Part shown: positions 1 to 10,155 of the stretch, one piece after another
Numbering within the stretch: the first letter of the stretch is position 1
Layout of the letters: the number at the start of each line of letters is the position of its first letter
Assembly: GCA_025267735.1 (NCBI GenBank)
Contig: CM046295.1
Coordinates: forward strand, 18,880,938 to 18,944,937
Reading direction: 5' to 3'
Length of the DNA: 64,000 nucleotides
Source: Mactra quadrangularis
Taxonomy: Eukaryota > Mollusca > Bivalvia > Venerida > Mactridae
Program-made: the position numbers and the translations under genes
The notes under the pieces: generated by a model
Told to the model about the DNA's origin: nothing
The model's database searches: none
The model's input: only the letters and a program-made list of their open reading frames with translations

Positions 1-262
1 TAATCTTTCTATTTTTAATTAAGTATTTTTTTTAAGTTATTTTTTTAAAACAAATTATTATCTTTATAATGACATTATTAAATTTGGTAGAAAAATATCA
101 CAACATCAACATAAAAAAATAATCCAACAATATCAACAAAACACCTAAGCGATACAGTCATTTCAATCCCTTCTTTGTTTAACTGGTTAGTTAAGAACAT
201 AATTGCACTGTATTTAACTCGTCAGTTAAGCACACTATATTTAACTCGTCAGTTAAGCGGTC
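1..262. repeat. Decayed tail of a 27-bp minisatellite (unit 1)
   Basis: Several degenerate GTCAGTTAAG motifs occur here (about 187-265). The sequence is nearly the same as 42122-42385 upstream of gene 4, where the full 27-bp array lies to the left. The rest of the array is probably cut off by the window start. Confidence 0.7.
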
Positions 263-363
263 AGTGTTTTAGGAGAACCCGTAACCTAGGAAGTGTCGAG
301 CTATCCACCATTTTGTCAACACTGTGTTCATAGCAACAATCTAGGCTAATAGAAGATTTAAAG
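263..363 (+). promoter_or_regulatory. Putative promoter and noncoding first exon of gene 1
   Basis: This block is conserved before all four genes and once more at 57131. It holds CCACCATTTTG at 305-315, which resembles the YY1/initiator motif common near animal transcription starts. It ends in a plausible donor, AAAG|GTAGAA, with GT at 364-365. The matching block in unit 2 ends in the stronger donor AAAG|GTATGT. The start of transcription cannot be placed. Exon status is inferred from conservation, the donor, and the acceptor just before each ATG. Confidence 0.45.
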
Positions 364-804
364 GTAGAACTTAATTACAATAATTGATTTTATTTAATCT
401 TTGTTTTAGCTGTTTAATAAACTGAATTATGTTTTAACAAGCACGTTTTAGCTTTACGTTTATCCAAAATTGAACAAAAATCTATATCGACGATAAATAT
501 ACGCGCACTTTCGGTTTCGTTGTTTTACAAAATTTATCTTTGCAAATACAAAATTCCGTAGAATCGATGATAAACTTACACAAATATTTTGTTAGCTTAT
601 TATTTAATTGATGAAGTTTTAGGAAACGCTATATAAATGTTCGATTTTCCGAGAATTGGTAGTAGCTATTTTTAGAATCGTTAGACCATTTTCCGAAAAT
701 ACCATATTCGTACTCAATATATTCGTACTTGAAATTTCGCCCCTTGACCAAATAATGTAACGTGGCTATCTTTAATTTTGTGTGCTTTCGCATAATTTAT
801 AAAT

Positions 805-832
805 CAGTGGCTAGAGTTACAGTAACTCTAGG
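805..832. repeat. Perfect short palindrome in the intron
   Basis: CTAGAGTTAC (811-820) and GTAACTCTAG (822-831) form a perfect 10-base inverted repeat around one base. It is preceded by CAGTGG. The palindrome recurs at 12513-12533 (perfect) and near 42933 (one mismatch), and is decayed near 30973 in unit 3. An inverted variant lies at 3059-3109. Confidence 0.75.
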
Positions 833-942
833 TTCCGTGTTTACGGTCACGGGGGGACGTATCTGTAGACAACCCTGCTGGCGAGACTACAGTTACGGGA
901 TGATATGGATGTTTCAATTTTTAAATTAAAATTTAAAGAATC

Positions 943-1164
943 ATGTTTACATTCGTTATTATTCAACAGAAAGTCATCGGAAAACTTGTTTATATTCATT
1001 ATGTACCTCAAAATAAACAATTATTTACCGACGGCGACGTGACCTATCCTATCAATTATTATTACACGCACCATATTTCTAATAAACTAACCGGATGTTT
1101 AATATATGGCGATATGACGTTGTCGTCTTCAAAGTGTCACATACAATATATAAAGTTTACTTGA
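943..1164 (+). CDS. Conserved small ORF inside the intron, unit 1 copy
   Basis: This is a 73-codon ORF starting MFTFVIIQQKVIGKL. I do not recognise it. It is kept at the same place in units 1, 2 and 4, at 73-80 codons. Compared with the other two, this copy has a different C-terminus after CHIQY because of a short indel. The internal indels between copies (net 3 bases at VPQN against TSN, and 6 bases at DGDV against DV) keep the frame. That hints at past coding constraint, but the copies are so similar overall that chance is possible. It has no clear signal peptide or domain. It could be a small peptide, an upstream ORF if the first exon extends this far, or a transposon relic. Confidence 0.25.
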   Translation: MFTFVIIQQKVIGKLVYIHYVPQNKQLFTDGDVTYPINYYYTHHISNKLTGCLIYGDMTLSSSKCHIQYIKFT

Positions 1165-2664
1165 GTGATAAGTTATAGAGTTGGATTATAATTTGGACTT
1201 AATTTGTATAATTTTGGACGGTATTTAAAGCAAATGTTGATAGGAAATAGACAATTTTAAAGTAATTTTAAGTGTGAATAACTTGCAGGTGTCTAGTAAG
1301 AAAGTCGGCGGTTTTCGATCGTTAAATTGACTCAATTTCGTCAACAAAAAGGGCAATTTAGCTTGATAAAAAATGCTTAGTACTTAGGGGGAATCGTTCA
1401 ATGAATTGTTAGAAAGTCAATGTTTTTTGTGAAAAAAATCCAGTTTGTCATTCCACACCAAATCTTTTAAATTCTAACCAGAATATTAACGATCAGGTAA
1501 TAGAAACTACCCATTCATAACCAAAAGTTAGTTCTGGCTACCAAAACTTTATAAGCCGCTTGTTTACATTTTGATTTTCATCAGATGCTACATTAACAGT
1601 ATAAACACAGGTTCGCTGAAGACCTTTAGCTAACAAAAGTCAGCAATTTTACTAAAATCTCGGCAGTTATCTCGTAGAAAAATCGCTTTTGCAATTAAAT
1701 AAGCTAATTCCACCAAAAAATGCTCAGTACTTTTCCTACAATGCCCCATGATTCTTCAGTATGCAAATCTGGGGGGGGGGAGAGACTGTCGAGATTTTTC
1801 AATTCAATGAACAGGTCAATGTTTTAGGTAAAGATCGCGATTATTGAACATCATCATGACAATGTAAAAATATATCATTTACACATTTTTTTTCAAATTG
1901 AAGACATTTTGCTTTTGATTCTGTCAAAAATAATGGTCGATTTTGCATTCGAATATCGCCGTTTTTCATGCAAGACTATAAAGATTTTTTATAGTAAAAA
2001 TACTAAAGAATTCGTCTATTAATGTAACAGGGTGATTATTTTATATTATATATTACATTATATTTCCTGGTTTAAGGGAGACAACTCAAAATTCTTAATT
2101 TATTGATTATATACTGGTTATTTCCCTTTATATTTATGTATTAAATATGTTTTTATAAAGCCTGATTAAATTATATGCGGCGGGCAAATATCATGCTTTG
2201 TAGTGATTTCAATCATAATTACATTATAATAAACTGGTTTAGACCTATTTTCAGTCAATGGCCACTCATTTTTATAAAATTGTATTTTTGAATATCACAT
2301 ATCTTAATAAAATATAGGTTATTTTGAGAATCTTGAGATGTATTTATTAACTTGCGATATTTTACTTCAACAGAAATGTAGTAACATAATTGAGTCATAT
2401 TGTCTAAAGTAAAGTCTATTTAATATAAAGTAGTAACAAATGCTGTTTAATGTTGCATGAATTAATATTTCACTGAACCTATACTTTATATGTCACCTTT
2501 AATTTGCAGATATTATGATTAATAGAAACACAGATTGAAAGATGACTTGATGAGATAGTTAAATTGTAATAAACGTCCTATCCATAATTGGTAGGTTTTT
2601 TGTAATTATTATTTTGTAATTAAGTATATTTATTAACCAGGTTTTCAACGAAAACTGGGTTATT

Positions 2665-2935
2665 GTAATGCCGAAGTCAGCGGGCGGGTGGGCGGACAGG
2701 CGTCAACTTTTGGTTTCTGCTCAATAACACTAGTTGCTTCGACCTATTCACACCAAACTTGGTGTATCGGTAGATTATATCAAGAGGCAGCTTGGATTGC
2801 TACTCAGGTGTCTGTAGTCAAGGTCACTGACACTAAAAATAGAAATTCAGTTTCCGCTCAAAAACTTTAGTTTGCTTTGACATATTGACACCAAACTTGG
2901 TGTATGGGTAGCTTATATCAATACGGTACATGTAA
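2665..2935. repeat. Tandemly duplicated repeat segment
   Basis: Two imperfect copies of a segment containing ACACCAAACTTGGTGTAT lie side by side (near 2750 and 2888), preceded by a G-rich run near 2680 (GCGGGCGGGTGGGCGGACAG). Unit 2 has a single copy at 13975-14110. I read this as an old interspersed repeat. The 60-codon ORF over it is not supported. Confidence 0.6.
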
Positions 2936-3058
2936 TATAATTAAGAAATACCAGTTGGGTTTGTTTCTGCCACTACACAAGCATGTATGGATCAGTAATT
3001 TGCATATGAGGAAATATTGAACTGAAAGTACTGACCCTTACATATCTGCGTAATGACA

Positions 3059-3109
3059 GTAACTCTAGAATCTGGGTCTAGAGTTACAGTACCGTAACTC
3101 TAGCCACTG
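3059..3109. repeat. Unit 1-specific insertion of the CTAGAGTTAC motif
   Basis: Units 2 and 4 read GTAACTCTATTTTAAAATG at this place. Unit 1 has about 50 extra bases carrying GTAACTCTAG, then CTAGAGTTAC, then GTAACTCTAGCCACTG. The last is the reverse complement of 805-820. The pair at 805 and 3109 could be remains of terminal inverted repeats, but I see no target-site duplication. Confidence 0.5.
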
Positions 3110-3496
3110 CCTATTTTAAAATGCCGATTCTTGATCTAACAAAAACGAGGCAATTTCTACTTTTTCTTGAAGTTAACACTTCAAAAGGGGAAAAAAGATG
3201 TACAAGATTTTTTTTTCGAATACTTTGAATTCATTGCGTTCGCGGTAAAATCTTGAGTCTTTGACGCAGGACGCCCGGCAAAATGAATCACTGCCGAAAT
3301 TCATGAAGATATTTATACTTTTGATATTTTTTTTTTAAATTGAATAAGGGGAAAATGATTTTGATGGGGATTTTTTTCTAGCGGCAGACGCCGACTATCA
3401 GCGTCAATTTGTTGGAAAAAACCTCGGCCCTTGTTCATCTATTTTCAAATTTACATGACTTGAATATCATAACGACTGATATCTGTCTTTTCAGAA

Positions 3497-5245
3497 ATGG
3501 CTACATCAGGCAATCAACAGATGAATTCAAGTATAAAAGGATCAGACTTCGTGTATGATCTTGTGTGTAAACCTTGCCATCTTGATGATATAGCAAAGCC
3601 TGCCTTTGGATATTGTACTGATTGTGATGAACATCTTTGTTCCATGTGCTATGTTAACCACAAGAAATTGAGACCAAGTAGACATCATAAACTATTGGAT
3701 TCCAGTTCTATGCCTCAAACACAAACACTTGATGACACAGACACAGCAGTATCTGATAGTCTTACTACACCGTGTGAGAAACATAGCCAGAAGTGCATTG
3801 AATATTACTGCAATGATCACAAGGAGACACTTTGCAGCGTTTGTGTTACTTTGAATCATACCAAGCATTGTAAAGTTGATTATATCCCTGATATCTCCAA
3901 AACTGTCCTGAATAGCGATATCTTACGAGAGATAATTGCTAGAGCACGGTCCATTGAGGTCGAGTGTGACTCCGTGAAGAATAGAATATCCCAGGATACA
4001 CAGCAAACCATAGCTTCTTTACAAAAATCACAGTCTGATTTGAAGAAATACAGAAATGACCTAAATAGGAAACTTGATAGGCAGGAAAAAGAAATTACCA
4101 AGAAGATTACTGATTTGACGGTAGAAAATAACAACAAAGTAAAGACCACTGGAACAAAATGCGATGTTATGAAAACAAATACTCAGCTGCAAAAGGATAC
4201 ACTGAATCAAATGAATAAATCCAAACAGCCAAATCAACTATTTATAGAAATACAACAAACCAGAAAAATCCTAGACGAATATGAGGACAGTCTACAATCT
4301 ATTGAAAGCCAAAATCACCTTGATGAGTATCAGTTTATACCAAATACAGCTATACTTGAAGCGGAAAACGTACTTGGGACGATATCACCACAGCAACAAG
4401 TCATGTCAACATCTACCCACTCTAATAAACCCCCACAAAGACATCAACGTATAGATATCAAACCGACTTACAAGGATGAAATATTGGTGAAAACAAGTGG
4501 AGACCAGAAAGACTGTTGGATCACAGGTATGACTGAAATAGTACCTGATGTTTTGGTACTAGCTGATTATAACAACACAATCAAACTTGTTAATGTACAA
4601 AGTAAATCGGTTACATCAACACTCAGACTAGAACATAAACCCTGGGATATAACAACAATATCTACAACAGAAGTTGCTGTCACCATACCTGATGGACAAT
4701 ATATACAGTTTGTTACAGTATCCAACAACCTGAAGAAGTCTCGTAGGATAAATACCAATGGTTACTGTCATGGTATATGTTATCATCAAGATAAACTTAT
4801 TGTTACATACTGTCTTCCTTGTAAACTTGAAATACTTGATATGAAAGGTAAAGTGATCAGATCAATGACCACAGATACAACAGCTGAAGATATATTCTAT
4901 CTACCATTCTATGTACAAGCTACCAACAAAAACATTTATATCTCTGATAATGGTAACTACAACATATTAATGATAGATTATAACGGTAATGTTATATCTA
5001 GATGTAAAGTAATGGCTCCTGGTGGACTGGCTTTGTTAAAGGATAGCAGTATTTTAATATGTTCCAAGAGTGAAAATAAATTATATCAACTAACGGGAGA
5101 TATGAAGGAGTGTACTGTTATGTTACAAGATGTAGAAAGTCCTGTAGCTATATGTGTAAATCACCAACACAGTAAAATGTATATTAGTAGGTTTAGTCGT
5201 AGTGACAGCAAGATAAAGAATAATATTCTTGTATGGAATATATAA
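3497..5245 (+). CDS. B-box/coiled-coil/NHL-like propeller protein, array copy 1 (RING-less TRIM-like)
   Basis: This is a complete 582-aa protein. Residues 24-64 form a B-box-like zinc finger (C24, C27, C40, C43, C48, C51, H55, H63/H64). Residues 93-125 form a second B-box (C93, H96, C105, H108, C113, C116, H121, then H124 or C125). Residues 135-290 are charged and coiled-coil-like. Residues 330-582 contain about six blade-like repeats (P-x-G-L-A, then strand, SD-x-x-x-N) typical of NHL-type propellers. No RING precedes the B-boxes, so ubiquitin-ligase activity by itself is unlikely. TRIM proteins of this architecture act in the cytoplasm, often in innate immunity or RNA binding; the role here is inferred. 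The start is the first ATG after the acceptor TCTTTTCAG, and the ORF has no intron. N-terminal variants (K57-L58, A150-R151) match copy 4, while the C-terminal APGG motif (507-510) matches copy 3. It is one residue shorter than copies 2-4 near 360. Confidence 0.93.
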   Translation: MATSGNQQMNSSIKGSDFVYDLVCKPCHLDDIAKPAFGYCTDCDEHLCSMCYVNHKKLRPSRHHKLLDSSSMPQTQTLDDTDTAVSDSLTTPCEKHSQKCIEYYCNDHKETLCSVCVTLNHTKHCKVDYIPDISKTVLNSDILREIIARARSIEVECDSVKNRISQDTQQTIASLQKSQSDLKKYRNDLNRKLDRQEKEITKKITDLTVENNNKVKTTGTKCDVMKTNTQLQKDTLNQMNKSKQPNQLFIEIQQTRKILDEYEDSLQSIESQNHLDEYQFIPNTAILEAENVLGTISPQQQVMSTSTHSNKPPQRHQRIDIKPTYKDEILVKTSGDQKDCWITGMTEIVPDVLVLADYNNTIKLVNVQSKSVTSTLRLEHKPWDITTISTTEVAVTIPDGQYIQFVTVSNNLKKSRRINTNGYCHGICYHQDKLIVTYCLPCKLEILDMKGKVIRSMTTDTTAEDIFYLPFYVQATNKNIYISDNGNYNILMIDYNGNVISRCKVMAPGGLALLKDSSILICSKSENKLYQLTGDMKECTVMLQDVESPVAICVNHQHSKMYISRFSRSDSKIKNNILVWNI

Positions 5246-5620
5246 ATATTCTCATCAATATGTACTCTACATTACATATCATCAGTTTGACAACATCATT
5301 CTTGTATGGAATATTTGACTTTATGTACATTGACATAAATTATCATCAGACCTAATTTAACAGTTTTAATCAAAGCGCTGAATGTACACTAAAGTCAATA
5401 GACAAAACTATTGCCATCATACTATCAATATATATTTGTTAGACGTACGTATCATTATAAGATATTGAAGTTTTTTAGTATAGAACAAGGGAAAGTGTTT
5501 TTATGGAATATATGAATATACATGTACATTGACTTTAATTATGATTAAAAATTTAGAACTTTAAAATCAAAGTACTGAACATACTGAAACGTCAAGTAAC
5601 ATTATTGCTGACAAAAAATG
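5246..5620 (+). other. 3' flank/3'UTR of gene 1
   Basis: This AT-rich sequence is conserved after all four stop codons and is probably 3'UTR. It contains no ORF. The first clear AATAAA (6050-6055) lies beyond the minisatellite, so that repeat may be transcribed. Confidence 0.45.
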
Positions 5621-5866
5621 ATATATATTTGTGACATACAGTGCCATATATATTTGTGACATACAGTGACATGTATATTTGTGACATACAGTGCCATATA
5701 CATTTGTGACATACAGTGCCATATATATTTGTGACATACAGTGCCATATATATTTGTGACATACAGTGCCATATATATTTGTTACATACACTGCCATATA
5801 TATTTGTGACATGCAGTGCCATATACATTTGTGACATACAGTGTCATATACATTTGTGACATATAG

Positions 5867-5903
<37 letters not shown>

Positions 5904-6018
5904 ACATACAGTGCCATATACATTTGTGACATACAGTGCCATATACATTTGTGACATACAGTGCCATATACATTTGTGACATACAGTGCCATATACATTT
6001 GTGACATACAGTGCCATC
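5621..6018. repeat. 25-bp minisatellite, about 16 copies (unit 1)
   Basis: The monomer contains GTGACATACAGTGCCATATA and is 25 bp long. Bases 5871-5900 are a pure AT dinucleotide run inside the array. The long minus-strand ORFs over this region (MSQMYMALYV and similar) are only readings of the repeat. The same repeat has about 6 copies in unit 3 and one in units 2 and 4. Confidence 0.95.
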
Positions 6019-6369
6019 CGTTTATAAATACATATGATTTACACTTGTTAATAAATTGTTTTTTTCACGATTGCAGTTAAAATTTCGTTTAGAAATGTTA
6101 TCACATTAGGATAGTACATAAGGATATTTACAATAGATAGTAATATTTGAAAACAGAATAATGCAACGTCATACAGTTGTCATCGTTTTACATGTACATG
6201 TATGATCTAGAGATATGTTTTTAATATTGTTGGTAAAAATTGAAAAAAAAATATTAACAAAAATGTAAAAGTATTTATGGATAGCAGTGTATGTCTTATC
6301 ATACGATTTTTGTATAACTTAACTTGAGACAAATCAAAACCTAACTTTACTGTTGTAAACTATGTTCTA
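6019..6369. other. AT-rich spacer
   Basis: This sequence is shared with unit 3 (33523-33865). It has an AATAAA at 6050-6055 that could serve gene 1. I see nothing else in it. Confidence 0.5.
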
Positions 6370-6715
6370 TATACGGTATCCACCTGAAATTTGCAGGCAT
6401 TTCCACTTTATAGGCCTACTAAATTTATAGTTTTTATCTAAAACAGTTTATTTTCATATGTTATTTAGTTTTGCTTTGTGTTTTGGTTATCATTATTACT
6501 GAGACTACTCAAAAAGCATAAAAATATGTCTTTGAAAATAATTACAATAAACATGACTTTGGAGGCTTTAGTTTGTCAGATGTTCAATTTAGTAAATATG
6601 TTGCATTCATGAGGTTTAATTATTTCATTCATGTTGTAAAGAAACTTTTGAAACCTAATGCATGTTTAAAGTTTATTTTGTATCATTCTAGCATTGTTGT
6701 CATTTCTTATTTTAT
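6370..6715. mobile_element. Diverged relic of the Tc1/mariner-like MITE
   Basis: The left end (GGTATCCACCTGAAATTTGC, then GGCATTTCCACTTTATAGGC) is a diverged version of the 379-bp MITE at 9777, and the interior follows the same order. The right terminal repeat is not recognisable. A sister copy is at 33866 in unit 3. The 62-codon ORF at 6573 lies within it and is not supported. Confidence 0.55.
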
Positions 6716-6848
6716 TTGCATTAAAATATCGACACACGCCGCCTCAGGCTGTGAAACGTAAACTCTTCATTTTTGTCGTTTTTGTATTTCATAGTTTGTG
6801 TGTTTTGCTAATATTTGCTGACCATCGCTTATCATAGAACCAACTAAA

Positions 6849-7425
6849 CCCAGGTCTGTAGCGCAGCTGTAGTGTTTTTTTGTTGGGTTTACTGCCATTG
6901 CAACACATTGTGTAGGTCATGTAATGGCGGCCAGTCATCCTACTCACTCCTCTTGGAAAGGCTAAATCTCTGGATTCAGCTGTTAACCAACTACTAAGTG
7001 CATACTTTTGTCAGTGACTGACAACTGCCCTACATAATTAAGAATAGTTGGTAGGAGGGAGAATGACCGTAGAAATAATTTCATGACCAAGCTCCACCAA
7101 AGTATGTCCAACCGGGAATCGAACCCATGACCCCTCGATTAGTAGAATTGCTTCTACCTACTGAGCTAGCCGGGCTGCTTAGCGCAGTTGGTAGCGCACC
7201 AGGATTTCAGATTTAGTGTCCTGAAAGAGGTACGGTTTCGAATTCCCCCAGCAGAGAGGTTATCCACATCCTCCAAATTTGACAACAATGTCAAGTTTCC
7301 TTCATTTATAAGGTATATTCAGAATTTTCCAGCACAGTGATAGTGTAGATGAGTTCTGGTTAGAGACAAAGGTCCGGGAGAGGTCGGTTAGGTGGACTGG
7401 ATGCCTAAAATTGCGTTGACAACCA
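6849..7425 (+). mobile_element. tRNA-derived SINE (type B), split by a nested SINE
   Basis: The tRNA-like head (GTAGCGCAGCTGTAG) is interrupted at 6872 by a SINE and resumes at 7180 with TAGCGCAGTTGGTAGCGC. A box-B-like TTTCGAATTCC follows, then the body with GGTTAGGTGGACTGG near the 3' end. A full-length undisturbed relative is at 29662-29946. Confidence 0.75.
6873..7179 (-). mobile_element. tRNA-derived SINE (type A), nested in a SINE
   Basis: On the minus strand the element starts with a tRNA-like head (CCCGGCTAGCTCAGTAGGTA, with box B GGTTCGATTCCC). It ends in the common tail complementary to TGTTGGGTTTACTGCCATTG. It is flanked by near-duplicates of the target, TAGCGCAGCTGTAG (6859-6872) and TAGCGCAGTTGGTAG (7180-7194). 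Unit 3 has the same insertion; units 2 and 4 do not. Confidence 0.8.
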
Positions 7426-7676
7426 ACTCACTGTTCCTGGAAAGGGTAAATGTCTGGATTAAGTTGTAAACTAGTTAATAGGCACATACAGATATGTTCT
7501 TCCTTCAGTGTATGAAAACTGTCCTACATGATTATGAAGCAGTAGTAGGATGGCAAAATTGACGCAGATATAGTTTAATGGCAGAACTCCATGTAAGCAT
7601 GCCCCATCTGGGTATCTAACTCTTAACATTCAATCTGTAGACTTGTTCTCTACCAACTGAGCTAGCCGGACAGCTT
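7426..7676 (-). mobile_element. tRNA-derived SINE (type A), 3'-truncated
   Basis: The tRNA-like head is at the right end (complement of CCAACTGAGCTAGCCGGACA). The body matches type A from CTCACTGTTCCTGG onward. The 3' tail is missing and the element abuts the end of the type B SINE. The same B-A junction is present in all four units, so it predates the array. Confidence 0.7.
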
Positions 7677-8145
7677 CTACAATACTAATGACAAGATATT
7701 GTTAAAAAAAACATAATTTTTACAAATTCTTTATTTTAAGTTTTTTTGTTGAAAAAACAAATGACACTATATATTTCATAATATAGAATAAATTATTTCA
7801 AATCCCTCATTGTACTAATACACAATTTATATACAACATAATTAAATTAATAAAACAGAGAAAGAATAATATGGTGTCATATTTCTGCCATTAGATGACC
7901 TCCTAACTAGCAAGTAAATAAATTGATAATCTAGTTACGCTTTAGTAAACTACTAAATGATCTGATTTATTAATTGGTTATCAAGTGGCAGAAATATACC
8001 ACAAACGGTTAATGTTGTTTTTATATTTAACACTGATCTGAAGTCCCATACAGGTAAGACAAAATAATTTAATTAAAATAATCCATAAAAAAATCTGAAA
8101 TTGAACAAAAACATACTCCTAGAGTAAAAGGTCAACATAAACTAA
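7677..8145. repeat. Conserved spacer with a large hairpin
   Basis: Bases 7873-7900 and 7977-8003 are inverted repeats built on TGGCAGAAATAT with about 75 bases between them. The same pair is at 22884-23015 and 35389-35518. In unit 4 it is pushed apart by an insertion. The outer sequence is AT-rich with no ORF. It may be the core of a foldback transposon. Confidence 0.65.
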
Positions 8146-8445
8146 TGCCTAGCTCTCACTGTCCCGGTGTACAGCTACAGGAATTTGTGATTTGGACACC
8201 GGAGCAAATCTTAGCCACACCATGAAGCATAGCATTTAACAGAATCGGTGATAACCAGATAGTGGCCCTGGTGAATTTTAAAATATAAACCACCGGGAAG
8301 CGAAACCAAAACTGGCGCATTCCAGGGATATCTAGGTCATCACTGTAGCCCTCACTGCTTGATCCTTCTCGTAAACCAGCAATGAACATAGTCTGTGTCC
8401 AAGGTAGAGATACAATGAATCCCGATTTAGCCACCACATTCTCTT
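8146..8445. other. Conserved intergenic segment of the array unit
   Basis: This GC-richer stretch is shared by all four units (23160-23480, 35640-35952, 52430-52760). It carries CCCGGTGTACAG, GATTTGGACACC and CACCGGGAAGCG. It is probably an older repeat. The 135-codon minus-strand ORF across it and the next SINE is not kept in the other units, so I do not call a gene. Confidence 0.55.
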
Positions 8446-8738
8446 CTTTTTTATTGGATTTTATGGCGTAGCAACACATTGTATATGTTAAATCACGGCG
8501 ATTAGTCCACTGATACTCACGGTTCCTAGAAAGGCTAAATCTATAGATTTGGCTGTTTACCAACTACTAGGTGTACACTTCCTTCAGTGACTGACTACTG
8601 TCCTATATAACTTGAATTAGTGGTAGGAGGGATAATGGCTGTAGTTATTATGTAATGACCAAGCTCAACAGAAAAATGCTAGACCCGGGAAGCGAATCCA
8701 CAACCCCTGGGTCAGTAGACTTATGTCTAGATCTCTTC
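8446..8738 (-). mobile_element. tRNA-derived SINE (type A), old copy
   Basis: The 3' tail is at the left (TTATTGGATTTTATGGCGTA, then GCAACACATTG). The body has the usual GGTAGGAGGGATAATGGCTG. The tRNA-like head at the right is eroded (GCGAATCCACAACCC). Copies at the same place in units 2-4 show that it predates the array. Confidence 0.75.
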
Positions 8739-9055
8739 ACGAATATTCCCAGTCACTCTGGTCCATCTGCTGCAAATTACTGTTGTAAATCAGATCACAC
8801 ATCGGTACTGTGTGAACAGGGCATAGCAATTAACAATGTGCACAATTAGCGTTTTAAGCAAGTAAATTTAAAAAAAACAGCATCTAACACAAAACCCCAA
8901 CATGGAATTTACGTACATAGCAGTGTAAAATAACAACAATCCCCAGTCTAACGTGAAATCCCCACACATTACATTATTCAACACAGGCGTGCCTGCAAGT
9001 AGTTATCTGGATTTGCGAACATATTCACTGTAGGACACTTGTTTATGATTTCAGG
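8739..9055. other. Conserved spacer
   Basis: This spacer is present in all units (for example 23774-24110). It is AT-rich; the short ORFs on either strand do not match between units. Nothing else seen. Confidence 0.5.
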
Positions 9056-9235
9056 AATGCAACTTGCAAGGAAAGCAAAACATTCAGAAATTGTAAAGGG
9101 GATCCATGGGCTTCAACTAGCTAGGAAAACAAAATTTAGAAACAGAAAAGGGGGAACTAGGGGCCTCAACTTGCTAGGAAAGCAAACAATTTAGAAACTG
9201 AAAAGGGGAACTAGAGGGCTTAACAAGACAGAAAA
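9056..9235. repeat. 54-bp tandem repeat
   Basis: Three or so imperfect copies built on GCTAGGAAAGCAAA and AGAAACTGAAAAGGGG. The 54-base spacing is cleanest in unit 2 (24552-24770). It also occurs at 36590-36735 and 53395-53580. Confidence 0.75.
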
Positions 9236-9776
9236 GCAAAACTTTTTTCTCATTTTTTTAACATGTATGAACGTAACAACTGTACGTAATGGCTTCATGC
9301 CTCTGGGATTGTCGGTATTACCCCAACTGTAAAAAATCAGAAAAATTCCGCAAAATAACGGCAAAGTCTCTTGACTGTAAAAATGGCTTCACAACATCAC
9401 TCCAAATAACGACATTTTTCAAAATAGTTATGATACGTTACTTGTTTACATCGTCTACGTTACGCAATTTAAAATGAGCCGCCCAATTGCAGTCTGTGAA
9501 AAATACCACTGTTAAATTAGCATGCAAACCTTGGTCTAAAATGAAAATTATGAAATCGAAATTTGATTTAGATTAAAGCTTAACATTGATTGGTCGACAC
9601 AAAGTTTATCTCAACGTGACCTTCCACGGAGACAGTTGAGATCATGTACGACAACACTCTACAAGATATCTGTTCAAGGAGATTGAGTCACGCGGTATTG
9701 ACACCGTCTATTACAAACTGAAGCAGGAAGATTAAAACTAAAACAACTTGATCAAATACTAATAATATTTTATGTA
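9236..9776. other. Conserved spacer
   Basis: This contains a segment (TTCATGCCTCTGGGATTGTC) that is duplicated in unit 2 (near 24370 and 24830) and single in unit 4. The 62-codon ORF at 9289 is not conserved. No gene seen. Confidence 0.5.
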
Positions 9777-10155
9777 CAGTACCAAACAAAATTTTGGAGA
9801 CATTTTCACTTTACAGGCCAACTGAATAGCTTTTATCTTAAATTTTATAACTGTTAATTTGTTTTGCTTAATTTATTTGGTTATCATGATGATCATAACT
9901 GAGGTTACACACATAGCTTTAAATAAACATATGTTTAAATAATTACAATAATCATGGTTTTGGAGGCTTCAGGATATCAGATGCTGAATCTTATAAATAA
10001 GCTGCATTCGTGTAATTTGATTTCATTTTATCGCAATCCATCACAAACCATATTTAAAATATATTTTTAACAAAATAATGTTTATTCAAAAATAATCATC
10101 AAAATTCAAGAATTGTAGTAAATTTCTTTTGTCTCCAAACTTTTGGTGGGTACTG
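9777..10155. mobile_element. Tc1/mariner-like MITE, 379 bp
   Basis: The terminal inverted repeats begin CAGTACC and include TTTGGAGACA. They are bounded by TA on both sides (9775-9776 and 10156-10157), as expected for Tc1/mariner elements. There is no transposase ORF. Orthologous copies are at 27599-28000 and 54995-55373; unit 3 has lost it in a deletion. Confidence 0.8.

Larger units (their letters stand above)
364..3494 (+). other. Putative 5'UTR intron of gene 1
   Basis: This stretch runs from the GT at 364 to the AG at 3493-3494 (polypyrimidine tract, then CAG, two bases before the ATG). Most of it is AT-rich sequence that aligns with the upstream region of gene 4 and, in part, gene 2. 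Apart from the small ORF at 943 and the repeats listed separately, I see nothing coding. A run of G lies near 1771-1780. Confidence 0.5.

Noticed and set aside
2688..2870. 60-codon ORF with a G-rich start
   Set aside because: It lies in a duplicated interspersed repeat; no counterpart ORF in unit 2.
3880..4149. Antisense ORF of about 89 codons found opposite the coiled coil in all four genes
   Set aside because: Conserved only because the sense strand is; its composition is that of a shadow of Lys/Gln-rich coding sequence.
5567..6007. Minus-strand ORF of 146 codons with MSQMYMALYV-like repeats, and two overlapping ones
   Set aside because: It is the 25-bp minisatellite read in three successive frames; the copy number varies between units and unit 2 and 4 lack it.
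8156..8563. 135-codon minus-strand ORF
   Set aside because: It spans a conserved spacer and a SINE tail and is broken in the other three units.
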